A DNA stretch of 56,975 bases, from the NCBI GenBank assembly GCA_938038385.1, contig CALHRD010000016.1, forward strand, positions 1 to 56,975, given 5' to 3'. Positions 9,184 through 19,472 of this stretch are shown here, in pieces (the stretch's first letter is position 1; each line of letters starts with the position of its first letter). The notes under the pieces are model-generated. The model was not told the origin of the DNA. It did not search any database and saw only the letters and a list, made by a program, of their open reading frames with translations. A program made the translations under genes and the position numbers. This DNA is from an uncultured Burkholderiales bacterium (lineage in GTDB: Bacteria; Pseudomonadota; Gammaproteobacteria; Burkholderiales; Thiobacillaceae).

Positions 9184-9221
9184 CCTTGCGGCGTGCGGCA
9201 TTCCTTGCGGCGTGCGGCATT
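9184..9221. repeat. Perfect 19-bp tandem duplication
   Basis: CCTTGCGGCGTGCGGCATT occurs twice back to back (9184-9202 and 9203-9221) in the region upstream of dusB-fis. It is likely a slippage product; no binding protein can be named. Confidence 0.8.
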
Positions 9222-9260
9222 CGTGCCATGCCTGCCGCCCAGGCGCGGACCTCTGCGCGC

Positions 9261-9289
9261 TTTTGCACGCTGCCGCTTGCGGGTAAAAT
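9261..9289 (+). promoter_or_regulatory. Possible sigma70 promoter of dusB-fis
   Basis: TTTTGC (9261-9266), 17 bases, then TAAAAT (9284-9289), ending 18 bases before the dusB start. The -10 is good and the -35 weak. It would give a very short leader, and no clear Shine-Dalgarno is visible. Confidence 0.4.
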
Positions 9290-9307
9290 TCGCACCCCGC
9301 AGACCGG

Positions 9308-10342
9308 ATGACCCAGATGCAAATCGGCCCCCACCGCCTACCCAACAACCTGGTCGTGGCCCCCATGGCCGGCGTGACGGACAGGCCCTTCCGCCAGTTG
9401 TGCAAGCGTCTGGGGGCAGGCATGGCGGTGTCCGAGATGGTCACCTCCAATTCCCTCCTATACGGCTCGGCCAAGACGCGCCGGCGCGCCGACCATGCCG
9501 GGGAGGTGGCGCCGGTGTCGGTGCAGATCGCCGGCGCCGATCCCGCCATGATGGCGCAGGCCGCGCGCCACAACGTGGACAACGGGGCGCAGATCATCGA
9601 CATCAACATGGGCTGCCCGGCGAAGAAGGTGTGCAACGTCATGGCCGGCTCCGCTTTGCTGCAGAACGAGAGGCTGGTGGGCCGCATCCTGGAGGCGGTG
9701 GTTCGGGCCGTGCCCGAGGTGCCGGTGACGCTCAAGATCCGTACCGGCTGGGACCGCGCCCACCGCAATGCCCTCACCGTCCTCAGGATCGCCGAGGCGG
9801 CCGGCATCCAGGCCCTGGCCATCCACGGCCGCACCCGCGCCTGCGGCTATTCCGGCGAGGCGGAATACGACACCATTCGCGCCGTGAAGGGCGCGGCGAG
9901 CATCCCCATCATCGCCAACGGCGACATCACCACGCCGCAGAAGGCCAAACAGGTACTCGATTACACCGGCGCGGACGCCATCATGATCGGCCGCGCCGCC
10001 CAGGGCCGGCCCTGGATCTTCCGCGAAGTGGCCCACTACCTGGCCACCGGCGAGACCTTGCCCACGCCCGAGGTGACGGAGATCCACCGGATCCTGCTCG
10101 AACACCTGGACGAGCTCTACCGCTTCTACGGCGAGGTGACGGGCGTGCGCATGGCGCGCAAGCACATCGCCTGGTACACGCGCGGCCTGGCGGACTCGGC
10201 CGGTTTCCGGCACGCCATGAACCGGCTGGAGACGGTGCAGGCGCAACTGCAGGCGGTCGACGACTTCTTCCGCCGTTCGGCCCAGCGCCACCGCCGCCTG
10301 ATCTATCTCGACCCCACCCCCGCCGAGCGCATCGCCGCATAA
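9308..10342 (+). CDS. dusB: tRNA-dihydrouridine synthase B
   Basis: FMN enzyme that reduces uridines in the tRNA D-loop. It has 344 residues starting MTQMQIGPHRLPNNLVVAPM, then the FMN-binding AGVTDRPFR segment, the catalytic Cys103 in NMGCPAKKVCN, GRTRACGYSGEAEY, and the C-terminal FMN loop ANGDITTPQ with MIGRAAQGRPW. The gene is followed after 17 bases by fis, the classic dusB-fis operon of gamma- and betaproteobacteria, whose promoter is growth-rate controlled where studied. The ATG at 9308 gives the standard N-terminus; a second ATG lies three codons on. Confidence 0.96.
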   Translation: MTQMQIGPHRLPNNLVVAPMAGVTDRPFRQLCKRLGAGMAVSEMVTSNSLLYGSAKTRRRADHAGEVAPVSVQIAGADPAMMAQAARHNVDNGAQIIDINMGCPAKKVCNVMAGSALLQNERLVGRILEAVVRAVPEVPVTLKIRTGWDRAHRNALTVLRIAEAAGIQALAIHGRTRACGYSGEAEYDTIRAVKGAASIPIIANGDITTPQKAKQVLDYTGADAIMIGRAAQGRPWIFREVAHYLATGETLPTPEVTEIHRILLEHLDELYRFYGEVTGVRMARKHIAWYTRGLADSAGFRHAMNRLETVQAQLQAVDDFFRRSAQRHRRLIYLDPTPAERIAA

Positions 10343-10359
10343 CGACTACCGGAGACGGC

Positions 10360-10602
10360 ATGACCACCGTGGACGAAAGCGAACTGGCCGCCTGCGTGCG
10401 GCGGGAACTGAAAAAGTATTTCAAGGACCTGGACGGCGAACCGGCAAGCCGCGTCTACGACATGGTGATGAACTGTGTCGAGAAACCCGTCATCCAGGAG
10501 GTGCTCGACCACACCGCAGGCAACCAGAGTCGTGCCGCCGAGATACTGGGCATCAACCGCAACACCCTCAGGAAGAAGATGCAGCAGCACGGCATCAAGT
10601 AA
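10360..10602 (+). CDS. fis: Fis-family nucleoid protein / DNA-binding regulator
   Basis: 80-residue Fis. The C-terminal helix-turn-helix NQSRAAEILGINRNTLRKKM is well preserved, and the dimerisation helices (residues ~20-55) include the PVIQEVLDHT segment. The N-terminus is shorter than in Escherichia coli Fis (98 residues), as is usual in betaproteobacteria. The start ATG at 10360 follows GGAGACGGC, a good ribosome site. It is cotranscribed with dusB. Fis bends DNA at rRNA/tRNA and recombination sites in enterics; its role here is inferred. Confidence 0.95.
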   Translation: MTTVDESELAACVRRELKKYFKDLDGEPASRVYDMVMNCVEKPVIQEVLDHTAGNQSRAAEILGINRNTLRKKMQQHGIK

Positions 10603-10659
10603 ACCCGGGATGCGCGGGGGGGAATGGTCAACGCAAAACCACAGACCTCGGCACGTTAT

Positions 10660-10714
10660 CCCCCATCTCCCTTTCCCCATCCCCCTTTCCCCATCCCCCA
10701 TCTCCCCATCCCCA
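10660..10714. repeat. Pyrimidine-rich short tandem tract before purH
   Basis: About 55 bases made of imperfect CCCCATC / CCCTTTCCCCATC units, almost pure C and T on the plus strand, directly abutting the purH start. It leaves purH with no visible Shine-Dalgarno. It may be a microsatellite-like expansion; the purine/pyrimidine asymmetry could allow unusual DNA structure. Confidence 0.7.
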
Positions 10715-10716
10715 CA

Positions 10717-12270
<1,554 letters not shown>

Positions 12271-12336
12271 TGCGGTGAAATGGGCGCCGCGGGCGTAAAA
12301 TGGCCTGCGCGCATCACGTTCCACGACCAAGCAAAA

Positions 12337-13647
12337 ATGAAACTACTCGTCATCGGCTCCGGCGGGAGGGAGCATGCCCTGGCCTGGCGCCTGGCGCAGA
12401 GCCCGCGGGTGAACAAGGTCTATGTCGCCCCCGGCAACGGCGGCACGGCGCGTGAAGAGGGCGTGGAAAACCTGCCGCTCACCGACTTCGCCGACCTGAT
12501 CCGCTTCTGCCGGCATGAAGACATCGCTTACACCGTGGTCGGCCCCGAGGCCCCGCTGGCAGCGGGCATCGTCGACGTCTTCCGCGCCGCAGGCCTCAAA
12601 ATCTTCGGGCCCACCCAGGCCGCCGCCCGATTGGAGAGCTCCAAGGACTTCGCCAAGGCATTCATGCAACGCCACGGCATCCCCACCGCCGCCTACGCCA
12701 GCTTCACCGACACCGAATCGGCCCATGCCTACATCCGTGAACGGGGCGCCCCCATCGTCGTCAAGGCCGATGGCCTGGCCGCCGGCAAGGGCGTGGTGGT
12801 GGCCGCATCGTCCGAGGAGGCGCACGCCGCCGTGGAGGACATGCTCGCCGGCAACCGCCTGGGCGAGGCCGGGCACCGCGTCGTCATCGAGGAGTGCCTC
12901 AGCGGCGAAGAGGCGAGCTTCATCGTCATGGTCGACGGCGAGCACGTCCTGCCACTGGCCACCAGTCAGGACCACAAGCGGCTGCTGGACGGCGACCGGG
13001 GCCCCAACACAGGCGGCATGGGGGCCTATTCACCGGCGCCGGTCATCACCCCCGAGCTGCACGCCCGCATCCTGCGCGAGGTGATCCGGCCGGCGGTGCA
13101 GGGCATGCGGCAGGAAGGCAACCCCTACACCGGCTTTCTCTATGCCGGCGTGATGGTGGGCGAGGACGGCAGCCCGCGTGTGCTGGAATTCAACTGCCGC
13201 ATGGGCGACCCCGAGACCCAGCCCATCATGCTGCGCCTGAAAAACGACTTCGCCGCCCTGATCGAAGCTGCCCTCGAAGGCCGCCTCGACCAGGTCGAGG
13301 CCGAGTGGGACCGGCGCTATGCCCTGGGCGTGGTGCTTGCCGCCGCCGGCTATCCGGACAGCCCGCGCAAGGGCGACGCCATCACCGGCCTGGGCGACAC
13401 CGGCGCCGACTGCCACGTCTTTCATGCCGGCACCGCCCTGGAAGGCGACCAGGTGGTCACCGCCGGCGGGCGCGTGCTCTGTGTCACCGCCCTGGGCGAC
13501 ACGGTCAAGATCGCCCAGTCACGCGCCTACGAGGTCGCCGAGGGAATCGACTTCGCCGGCCGACAGATGCGTCGCGACATCGGCTGGCGGGCGCTGCAGC
13601 GCAAGGGTAACACCCGCGGCCGGTCCGATCCCGGCGCGCGTGGGTGA
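12337..13647 (+). CDS. purD: Phosphoribosylamine-glycine ligase
   Basis: Second step of purine synthesis: joins glycine to phosphoribosylamine with ATP. From ATG 12337 it has 436 residues and starts [19 protein letters not shown], the family signature. ATP-grasp features follow: [25 protein letters not shown] and [13 protein letters not shown]. The final 20 or so residues (after GWRALQRKG) are Arg/Gly-rich and probably a local extension. It is downstream of purH, and its last bases overlap the start of the broken hydrolase gene at 13640, suggesting one transcription unit. Confidence 0.97.
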   Translation: MKLLVIGSGGREHALAWRLAQSPRVNKVYVAPGNGGTAREEGVENLPLTDFADLIRFCRHEDIAYTVVGPEAPLAAGIVDVFRAAGLKIFGPTQAAARLESSKDFAKAFMQRHGIPTAAYASFTDTESAHAYIRERGAPIVVKADGLAAGKGVVVAASSEEAHAAVEDMLAGNRLGEAGHRVVIEECLSGEEASFIVMVDGEHVLPLATSQDHKRLLDGDRGPNTGGMGAYSPAPVITPELHARILREVIRPAVQGMRQEGNPYTGFLYAGVMVGEDGSPRVLEFNCRMGDPETQPIMLRLKNDFAALIEAALEGRLDQVEAEWDRRYALGVVLAAAGYPDSPRKGDAITGLGDTGADCHVFHAGTALEGDQVVTAGGRVLCVTALGDTVKIAQSRAYEVAEGIDFAGRQMRRDIGWRALQRKGNTRGRSDPGARG

Positions 13648-14616
13648 GCCCTTCCCGGCCGACCCCCCGCCCTATCACCCGCCGTGGTGGCTACCGGGCG
13701 GCCACCTGCAGACCATCTGGCCCTACCTGCTGGGTGCGCCGCCCGTGCCCTTGCGCCGGGAACGCCGGGAACGGGCGGATGGCGATTTCAACGACCTGGA
13801 CTGGCTCGATGGCCCGACCAATGCGCCACTGGTGGTGCTCTTCCACGGTCTGGAGGGCGGCAGCCGCAGCCACTATGCGCGCGCCCTCACGCACGCCCTG
13901 CGCGCACGCGGCTGGCGCGGCGTGATGGCACACTTCCGCGGCTGTTCCGGTGAACCCAACCGGCTGCCGCGCGCCTATCATGCCGGCGACTCGGCGAGAT
14001 CGCCGCCCTGCTCGCCCACCTGCGCCCCAAGGCAGGCGTGGCGCCCCTCTATGCGGTGGGGGTGTCCCTGGGCGGCAACGCCCTGCTCAAGTGGCTGGGG
14101 GAATCCGGGGCCGGGGCCCGCCAGCTCGTGGACCGTGCCGCCGCAGTCTCGGCGCCGGTGGACCTGCCGGCCGCCGGGGCCTGTCTCGACCGGGGCCTGA
14201 ACCGGCTCTACACCGCGCATTTCCTGAACACCCTGAAGGCCAAGATCCGTGCCAAGCGGGTGGCCTTCCCCCGCGAACTGGGGCGGGTGAGCCTGACCGG
14301 CGTGTTCACCCTGCGCGCCTTCGACGACCGGGTGACCGCGCCGTTGCACGGCTTCCGCGATGTGGAGGACTACTGGACACGCAGCGCCAGCAAGCCCTGG
14401 CTCAAGGCCATCGCCTTGCCCACCCTCCTCCTGCACGCCCGCAACGACCCCTTCCTGCCCCGCTCGGCCATGGCCGGGCCCGACGACGTATCCGGCGCCG
14501 TTTTGCTGGACTATCCCGAGGCAGGGGGGCACGCGGGCTTTCCGAGCGGCCCGTTCCCCGGCCATCTGGACTGGCTGCCGCGCCGGCTCATCGGCTTCTT
14601 CGCCACCGGCGCATGA
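13640..14616 (+). pseudogene. YheT-type alpha/beta hydrolase, interrupted by a one-base frameshift
   Basis: Two frames together encode a full YheT/ABHD-like hydrolase. Frame one (13640 to about 13995) holds PPWWLPGGHLQTIWP, LFHGLEGGSRSHYARAL and HFRGCSGEPN. Frame two (about 13996 to 14616) holds the nucleophile elbow GVSLGGNALL, the acid near HARNDPFLP and the His segment GGHAGF. Adding one base between 13995 and 13996 joins them as YHAGDS-AEIAALLAHLRP, exactly the family's expected sequence, so the break is a single missing base. It could be a sequencing error, a recent inactivation or, less likely, programmed frameshifting. The proposed GTG start at 13640 overlaps the purD stop; the tsaC-like gene overlaps the end by ATGA. 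Confidence 0.82.
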
Positions 14617-15167
14617 CCCGCCTGCCCGATCCACGCCGCCTGAGACGCTTCCTGCACCAGGGCGGCGTCATCGCCTACCCCACCGAGTCCTGCTACGGGC
14701 TGGGCTGTGACCCGCGCAATGTCCGTGCGGTGACCCGCATCCTGCACCTGAAGGGCAGGCCGAAGGCGAAGGGCCTGATCCTCATCGCCAGCGACTTCAG
14801 CCAGCTCTCCCCCTATCTCGCCCCAGTGCCGGCGGCGTTACGGGCGCGCTTCGACACATGGTGGCCGGGGCCCATCACCCTGCTGCTGCCGGCCGCACGC
14901 GATTGCCCCAGGTGGCTCACCGGCCGGCACGCCAAACTGGCGGTGCGGGTCACCGCCCATCCGGAGGCGGCCAGGCTCTGCCGGCCCCTGGACATGGCCC
15001 TGGTGTCCACCAGCGCCAACCCGTCCGGCCGCCGCCCGCTGAAGACCAAGGCAGCCTGCCAGCGGGCCTTCGGCAGGCGGATCCTGGTGCTGCCAGGACG
15101 CGTCGGCAACCGCAGGCGCCCGTCCACCATCCTGGATCCCGCCGACGCACGCATCCTGCGTCCCTGA
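14613..15167 (+). CDS. tsaC: Sua5/YciO/YrdC-family protein (TsaC-type threonylcarbamoyl-AMP synthase)
   Basis: 184 residues covering one YrdC domain, the size of bacterial TsaC, which makes threonylcarbamoyl-AMP for the t6A37 modification of ANN-decoding tRNAs. Landmarks are GGVIAYPTESCYGLGCDP near the N-terminus, the basic KGRPKAKGLILIAS segment, WPGPITLLLPA and the ALVSTSANPSGRRP loop. ATG 14613 overlaps the stop of the preceding hydrolase gene (ATGA), so the two are translationally coupled. The symbol rests on domain family and size; a paralogous YciO-like role cannot be excluded. Confidence 0.9.
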   Translation: MTRLPDPRRLRRFLHQGGVIAYPTESCYGLGCDPRNVRAVTRILHLKGRPKAKGLILIASDFSQLSPYLAPVPAALRARFDTWWPGPITLLLPAARDCPRWLTGRHAKLAVRVTAHPEAARLCRPLDMALVSTSANPSGRRPLKTKAACQRAFGRRILVLPGRVGNRRRPSTILDPADARILRP

Positions 15168-15326
15168 TGGACTTCGCGCGGCGCCCTGCGTCGACGGCGT
15201 GTCCGGCCGGCCCTTCCCCGCCCTCATGGACCCACCATCCGCCGGCTGCGACATTACGTCACATGTTCGCCCCGTTGCGCCTTGCTTAGACTCGCACCTC
15301 CATTTTGCGTATCAGGAGACCCGGCC

Positions 15327-16067
15327 ATGGAGCAAGCCCGCTTCACCCTAACCGCCCTCACCCTGCTCGCTGCCACTCAGGCTGCCCAGGCGGGGATCAC
15401 CACCTACCATGTGGAACAGACCTACAACCAGGTCGTCTACGACCTGTCATTTCCCGGTTGGGACACCCTCTTCAAAGGCAGCTTCGATTTCGACCCGGAC
15501 ACGGGCACGGTGTCGAACCTGCGTGGCTCTTTGAGCCAGGCCATGACCGGCGAATCGAATGACCCGGGTCCCAACGGCGACTACGGCATGGACTGGCTGG
15601 ACCTGACGCATCAACTCTCAGTTGTCGCCGACGGAGCTGACGGCCTGGTGGTGACGGTGTTCAAGGAAAACAGCACCGACGTCTTCGCCGGCGGCGGCTT
15701 CGCCAGCACCGGCAAGATGGGCAAGGTCTACACCTACGGCAATTTCAACGCCTTCGCCTCCATCTACGTGCCCCTGGCCGACCCGACGACGGCGCTCACC
15801 CAGGCGCAGATCGACAAGCTGGCCTACGGCGACTGCACGCCGGGCGGGCTCATGCCCCTATCTCTGCCGGTCGAGCAGCGCACCGTGTGCATGGCCGGCT
15901 GGGTGGCCTACGACGCGAACGGCAATCCCGGCCCCGGCGGCACCATGAAGGGCACCTGGCCCATCACCCAGAGCATCACCGCCGCCGCCCCCGTGCCGGA
16001 GCCTGAGACCTACGTTCTGATGCTCGTCGGTCTGGGCCTGGTCGGCGTCCTGACCCGTCGTCGTTGA
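15327..16067 (+). CDS. PEP-CTERM sorting-domain protein, paralogue 1
   Basis: 246-residue exported protein. A signal peptide (about residues 1-21, LTLLAATQAAQAG) precedes the mature part, and the C-terminus PVPEPETYVLMLVGLGLVG followed by RRR is a textbook PEP-CTERM tail. Such tails are cut by an exosortase (EpsH/XrtA), and the proteins end up in the extracellular matrix or outer surface. The middle shares blocks with the next gene: MTG..., GDYGM.WL.LTHQL, LTQAQ.D..AY.DC.PGG and a second VCM motif. AGGAG stands 10 bases before the ATG. No exosortase is in the window. Its place before a Met-rich TonB receptor suggests a metal-related role (inference). Confidence 0.88.
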   Translation: MEQARFTLTALTLLAATQAAQAGITTYHVEQTYNQVVYDLSFPGWDTLFKGSFDFDPDTGTVSNLRGSLSQAMTGESNDPGPNGDYGMDWLDLTHQLSVVADGADGLVVTVFKENSTDVFAGGGFASTGKMGKVYTYGNFNAFASIYVPLADPTTALTQAQIDKLAYGDCTPGGLMPLSLPVEQRTVCMAGWVAYDANGNPGPGGTMKGTWPITQSITAAAPVPEPETYVLMLVGLGLVGVLTRRR

Positions 16068-16094
16068 CGAATCCCCCCGTTCGAGGAGATCCCC

Positions 16095-16802
16095 ATGAAA
16101 AAAGCCCTGCTGTCCGCCGCCTTGCTGTCTGTCTTGGCCGCCGCCTCCGGCGCCCAGGCCCATGAAATGGAATACGACATCACCGCCGTCTGGTGGGAGC
16201 CCGACACCCAGCCGCGCAACAGCATTTTCGTCGGTCGCTTCACCTACGACGAACACGACAAGACGGTGAGCAACCTCACGGGCCGGCTGAGCGAATCCAT
16301 GACCGGCGACCCCTCCAACCCAGGGCCCGACGGCGACTACGGCATGATCTGGCTGAACCTGACCCACCAGTTGGTGTCCTGGTACGACGCCGCCCTGGGC
16401 GGCACTTTCGCGGCCACCTTCCTCAACGACAATACCAGCACCTTCTACGGCGGGACCTGGCATCCGCAGGACGGGGTGAACTGGGGCGGCGTCTATGCCG
16501 GCTGGCCGGGTAAAAACGCGGGCAACGCCTACGCCCTGATCTTCGTGCCCGATGACCCCACCGCGCCCCTGACGCAGGCCCAGCTCGACAGGATCGCCTA
16601 CGCCGACTGCGCCCCCGGCGGCATGATGGGGGCGGTGTGCATGACCGGCACCAGCGTCGCCGGCTATGGCGCGATTGGGACCATGAGCGGCTATCCCTAC
16701 GCCCAGACCATCACTGCCGCGCCGGTACCCGAACCCGGGACCTACGCCCTGCTGCTCGCCGGCCTGGGTCTGGTGGGCTGGGTGGCGCGTCACCGGGCCT
16801 GA
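16095..16802 (+). CDS. PEP-CTERM sorting-domain protein, paralogue 2
   Basis: 235 residues with a clear signal peptide ending AAASGAQA; the predicted mature protein then begins HEMEYD, i.e. with an N-terminal histidine. The C-terminal tail is PVPEPGTYALLLAGLGLVG followed by a basic end, the PEP-CTERM signal. It shares MTGD, GDYGM.WL.LTHQL, LTQAQLD, DCAPGGM and VCM with its upstream neighbour, so the two arose by tandem duplication. GAGGAG lies 8 bases before the start, and the gap to paralogue 1 is 27 bases, giving an operon. A hairpin follows at 16827. Function unknown; see the neighbouring receptor. Confidence 0.88.
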   Translation: MKKALLSAALLSVLAAASGAQAHEMEYDITAVWWEPDTQPRNSIFVGRFTYDEHDKTVSNLTGRLSESMTGDPSNPGPDGDYGMIWLNLTHQLVSWYDAALGGTFAATFLNDNTSTFYGGTWHPQDGVNWGGVYAGWPGKNAGNAYALIFVPDDPTAPLTQAQLDRIAYADCAPGGMMGAVCMTGTSVAGYGAIGTMSGYPYAQTITAAPVPEPGTYALLLAGLGLVGWVARHRA

Positions 16803-16826
16803 ACATCCGCCGACCTCCACACCTCG

Positions 16827-16848
16827 ACGGGCCTCGGCAGAGGCCCGT
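16827..16848 (+). terminator. Strong hairpin after the PEP-CTERM pair
   Basis: ACGGGCCTC (16827-16835) pairs perfectly with GAGGCCCGT (16840-16848) around a GGCA loop. The bases after it are TGTCGTG, not a proper T-run, so it may be a weak terminator or an mRNA-stabilising end within a unit continuing into the TonB receptor gene 57 bases on. Confidence 0.55.
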
Positions 16849-16904
16849 TGTCGTGCGGGCCGGGCGATTCGCGTCTCCCACACGGTAACAGCCCGCAGCG
16901 TGCC

Positions 16905-19271
16905 ATGGCCACTACTCCTCACTTCCTCCCCCCCGACCCGCTGCGGATCGCCGCCGGCCTGCTGCTGGCCGCCTCCTGCTGGACCGGCGCACCGGTCCTG
17001 GCCGCCGGCGGACCGGAAGGCGCTAGCAAGGGCCTTGCGGTGCCGGACGCCGGCGTGCTCTACGACGACGTGCTGGACACCGTCGTCGTGACGGCTACCC
17101 GTCCTGCCAGACCGCCAGGCGCGCCAGCGGCTCCCCTAGGCGCCATCCGCCTGGGCGCCGAGCGACTGGCCGACTGGCCGGCGCGCTCCAGCGACACGGC
17201 CCGCCTGTTGACCGACCTCCCCGGCGTGGACGCCTACGGCGCGGGCGCCCTCTCCAGCCTGCCGGTGATCCACGGCCTGGCCGACGACCGCCTGCGCACC
17301 CAGGTGGACGGCATGGACCTGATGAGCGCCTGCCCCAACCACATGAACCCGGCCCTGTCCTACATCGACCCGGCCAAGGTGGCAAACGTCGAGGTCTATG
17401 CCGGCGTGGCACCGGTGAGCATGGGCGGCGACAGCATCGGCGGCGCCATCCGGGTGCATTCCGCCCCCTTCCCTTTCGCCGGGGAGGACGAAGGCCTCCG
17501 GACGACGGGCAACGTGGGCGGCTTTTATCGCAGCAACGGGGCGGGCAGGGGCTACCATGCCGGCCTGAGTCTGGCAGGCACGCGTTTCGGCCTGGCCTAT
17601 GACCAGTCCCTTTCCGAGTCCGACAACTATCGCGCGGGGGGGAATTTCAAACTGCCCGGGCTGTGGAAGGCGCTCGGCGAAAGGTACGTCCCGGACGACG
17701 AGGTGGCGGTGAGCGAATACGGCGGCGCCTTCAACCGCGAACTCAGCCTGGCCGTGAAGCCCGCCGCGGGCCACGTCGTCCGCTTGACGTTCGCCGAGCA
17801 GCGCCTGGACTACGAGGGTTTTCCCAACCAGCGCATGGACATGGTGGCGAGTTTTCCCCTCCCGGTCACCAACAACTACCGGCTGGACAAGGACGCCACC
17901 GCGAACCGCAACCGGTCGGTGAACTTCCATTACCAGGGGGGCTACGACTGGGGTGCGCTGGAGGCGCGCCTCTACCATCAGGACGTGCGCCACCACATGG
18001 ACATGCTGCAGGATCGCTTCTGGGGCATGTACATGCCCATGGACACCGAGGCCAGCACCCTGGGCGGGCTGCTCAGGATCGATCTGGCCCTGTCCGGGCG
18101 GGACACCCTGCGTCTGGGCAGCGACTTCCAGAACTACCGCCTGGATGACTGGTGGCCCCCGATCGGCGTCGCCGGCGCCATGTGCTGCGACGACTTCTGG
18201 AACATCCGCGACGGAAAGCGCGAGCGCATCGGTCTGTTCGCCGAGTGGGAGACGCGCTGGTCCCCGAGCTGGCAGAGCCTGGTCGGCCTGCGCGGCGACC
18301 GCGTCGAGTCCAACACGGGGGAGGTGCAAGGCTACAACGCCACCTACGCTGCTGACGCCGCCGCCTTCAACGCCCTGGACCGCCGCCGCGTCGACCACCA
18401 TCTGGACCTGACCGCCCTGGTCCGCCACACGCCCGACCCACAGCACACCTACGAGCTGGGCTTCGCGCGCAAGACCCGCTCGCCCAACCTCTACGAGCGC
18501 TATCCCTGGTCCACCAACTCCATGGCCTGGGTGATGAACAATTTCGTCGGCGACGGCAACGGCTATCTGGGCAATCCCGATCTGAACCCGGAGACCGCCT
18601 ATACCCTGAAGCTGTCCACCGACTGGCATGCGCCCGACGGGGAGCAGTGGCGGGTGAGCATGACCGGCCACGTCAGCCACGTGCGGGACTACATCACCGC
18701 CGAGCGCTGCAAGGCCAGCGTGAGCCCCCTGTGCAACGCCGTCAACTCGACCACCCGCAACCGCTTCGTGCTGCTCCAGTACGTCAACCATGACGCCCGC
18801 CTGGCCGGCATCGATCTGTCCGCCGAACTTCGGCTGGGCGGGTCGGAGGGAGTGGGGCGTTTCAGCCTCACGGGGACCCTGAGCTACCTGCACGGCAAGG
18901 ACCTGGACAGCGACGAACCCCTCTACCACATCATGCCGCTGAACGGAAAACTGGGCCTCACCCATCGGCTCGGCGGCTGGACCGGCACGGCGGAGTGGGT
19001 GCTGGTGGACGGCAAGGACGACGTCTCCCGGGTGCGGAACGAGGTCCGCACCTCCGGCTACGGCCTACTGAACCTGCGCGGCGGCTACCAGTGGAAGCAG
19101 GTGCGGCTGGACCTGGCCATCGAGAACGCCTTCGACCGCCTGTACTTTTCACCCCTGGGCGGCGCCTACCTCGGCCAGGGCAACTCCATGACCGTCAACT
19201 CGATCCCCTGGGGCATGGCCGTGCCGGGGCCGGGGCGCTCCGTCAACGTCGCCCTGGACGTGCGTTTCTGA
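16905..19271 (+). CDS. TonB-dependent outer-membrane receptor, OprC/NosA-like (probable copper)
   Basis: 788-residue outer-membrane receptor. A signal segment (about 12-34) is followed by a TonB box (DTVVVTATRP, ~59-68), a plug domain (to ~190, with VEVYAGVAPVSMGGDSIGGAIRV) and a 22-strand barrel ending in the terminal phenylalanine of NVALDVRF. The plug has C143-x3-M147 (SACPNHMNP) and the barrel has H363-x-M365 (RHHMDML); CxxxM plus HxM is the copper-binding arrangement known from OprC. Other Met/Cys clusters are MYMPMD and AMCCDD. Copper specificity is thus an inference from motifs. It lies right after two PEP-CTERM genes in the same direction. ATG 16905 was chosen because it yields a normal signal peptide; the frame is open from 16848. 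Confidence 0.88.
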   Translation: MATTPHFLPPDPLRIAAGLLLAASCWTGAPVLAAGGPEGASKGLAVPDAGVLYDDVLDTVVVTATRPARPPGAPAAPLGAIRLGAERLADWPARSSDTARLLTDLPGVDAYGAGALSSLPVIHGLADDRLRTQVDGMDLMSACPNHMNPALSYIDPAKVANVEVYAGVAPVSMGGDSIGGAIRVHSAPFPFAGEDEGLRTTGNVGGFYRSNGAGRGYHAGLSLAGTRFGLAYDQSLSESDNYRAGGNFKLPGLWKALGERYVPDDEVAVSEYGGAFNRELSLAVKPAAGHVVRLTFAEQRLDYEGFPNQRMDMVASFPLPVTNNYRLDKDATANRNRSVNFHYQGGYDWGALEARLYHQDVRHHMDMLQDRFWGMYMPMDTEASTLGGLLRIDLALSGRDTLRLGSDFQNYRLDDWWPPIGVAGAMCCDDFWNIRDGKRERIGLFAEWETRWSPSWQSLVGLRGDRVESNTGEVQGYNATYAADAAAFNALDRRRVDHHLDLTALVRHTPDPQHTYELGFARKTRSPNLYERYPWSTNSMAWVMNNFVGDGNGYLGNPDLNPETAYTLKLSTDWHAPDGEQWRVSMTGHVSHVRDYITAERCKASVSPLCNAVNSTTRNRFVLLQYVNHDARLAGIDLSAELRLGGSEGVGRFSLTGTLSYLHGKDLDSDEPLYHIMPLNGKLGLTHRLGGWTGTAEWVLVDGKDDVSRVRNEVRTSGYGLLNLRGGYQWKQVRLDLAIENAFDRLYFSPLGGAYLGQGNSMTVNSIPWGMAVPGPGRSVNVALDVRF

Positions 19272-19292
19272 CCGGCGCGTCGGCGAGCGGAC

Positions 19293-19316
19293 AAAAAAAT
19301 GCCCCCGGTCGGGGGC
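19293..19316 (-). terminator. Hairpin with poly-T on the minus strand, downstream of the receptor gene
   Basis: GCCCCC (19301-19306) pairs with GGGGGC (19311-19316) around GGTC. Seven A precede it on the plus strand (19293-19299), so the intrinsic terminator reads leftward. Same design as the hairpin after metF at 1103-1128. Confidence 0.5.
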
Positions 19317-19472
19317 GAAATATGGAAGCAGCGGCATCCTACCCGCCCCGGCGGACGGCGGGCATGTGACATACGGTCGCATCCTCCCGATCCCCCCTGG
19401 CGCCCGGGGAGTCTCGCTCAGGCAACCAGGCGAGCTGTTAGAATGCCGCCATCGTTTCGCTTAGAGTCCAAC

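Noticed and set aside
9308-10602. Alternative long frame fused through dusB into fis
   Set aside because: The frame from 9064 reads through dusB out of frame before reaching fis; the Fis protein proper begins at 10360 with its own ribosome site.
15260-15300. Sigma54 promoter before the PEP-CTERM genes (a TTGCTT is present)
   Set aside because: The required GG at 10 bases upstream of the GC is missing (CCCC instead), and the 19-bp motif is not found there.
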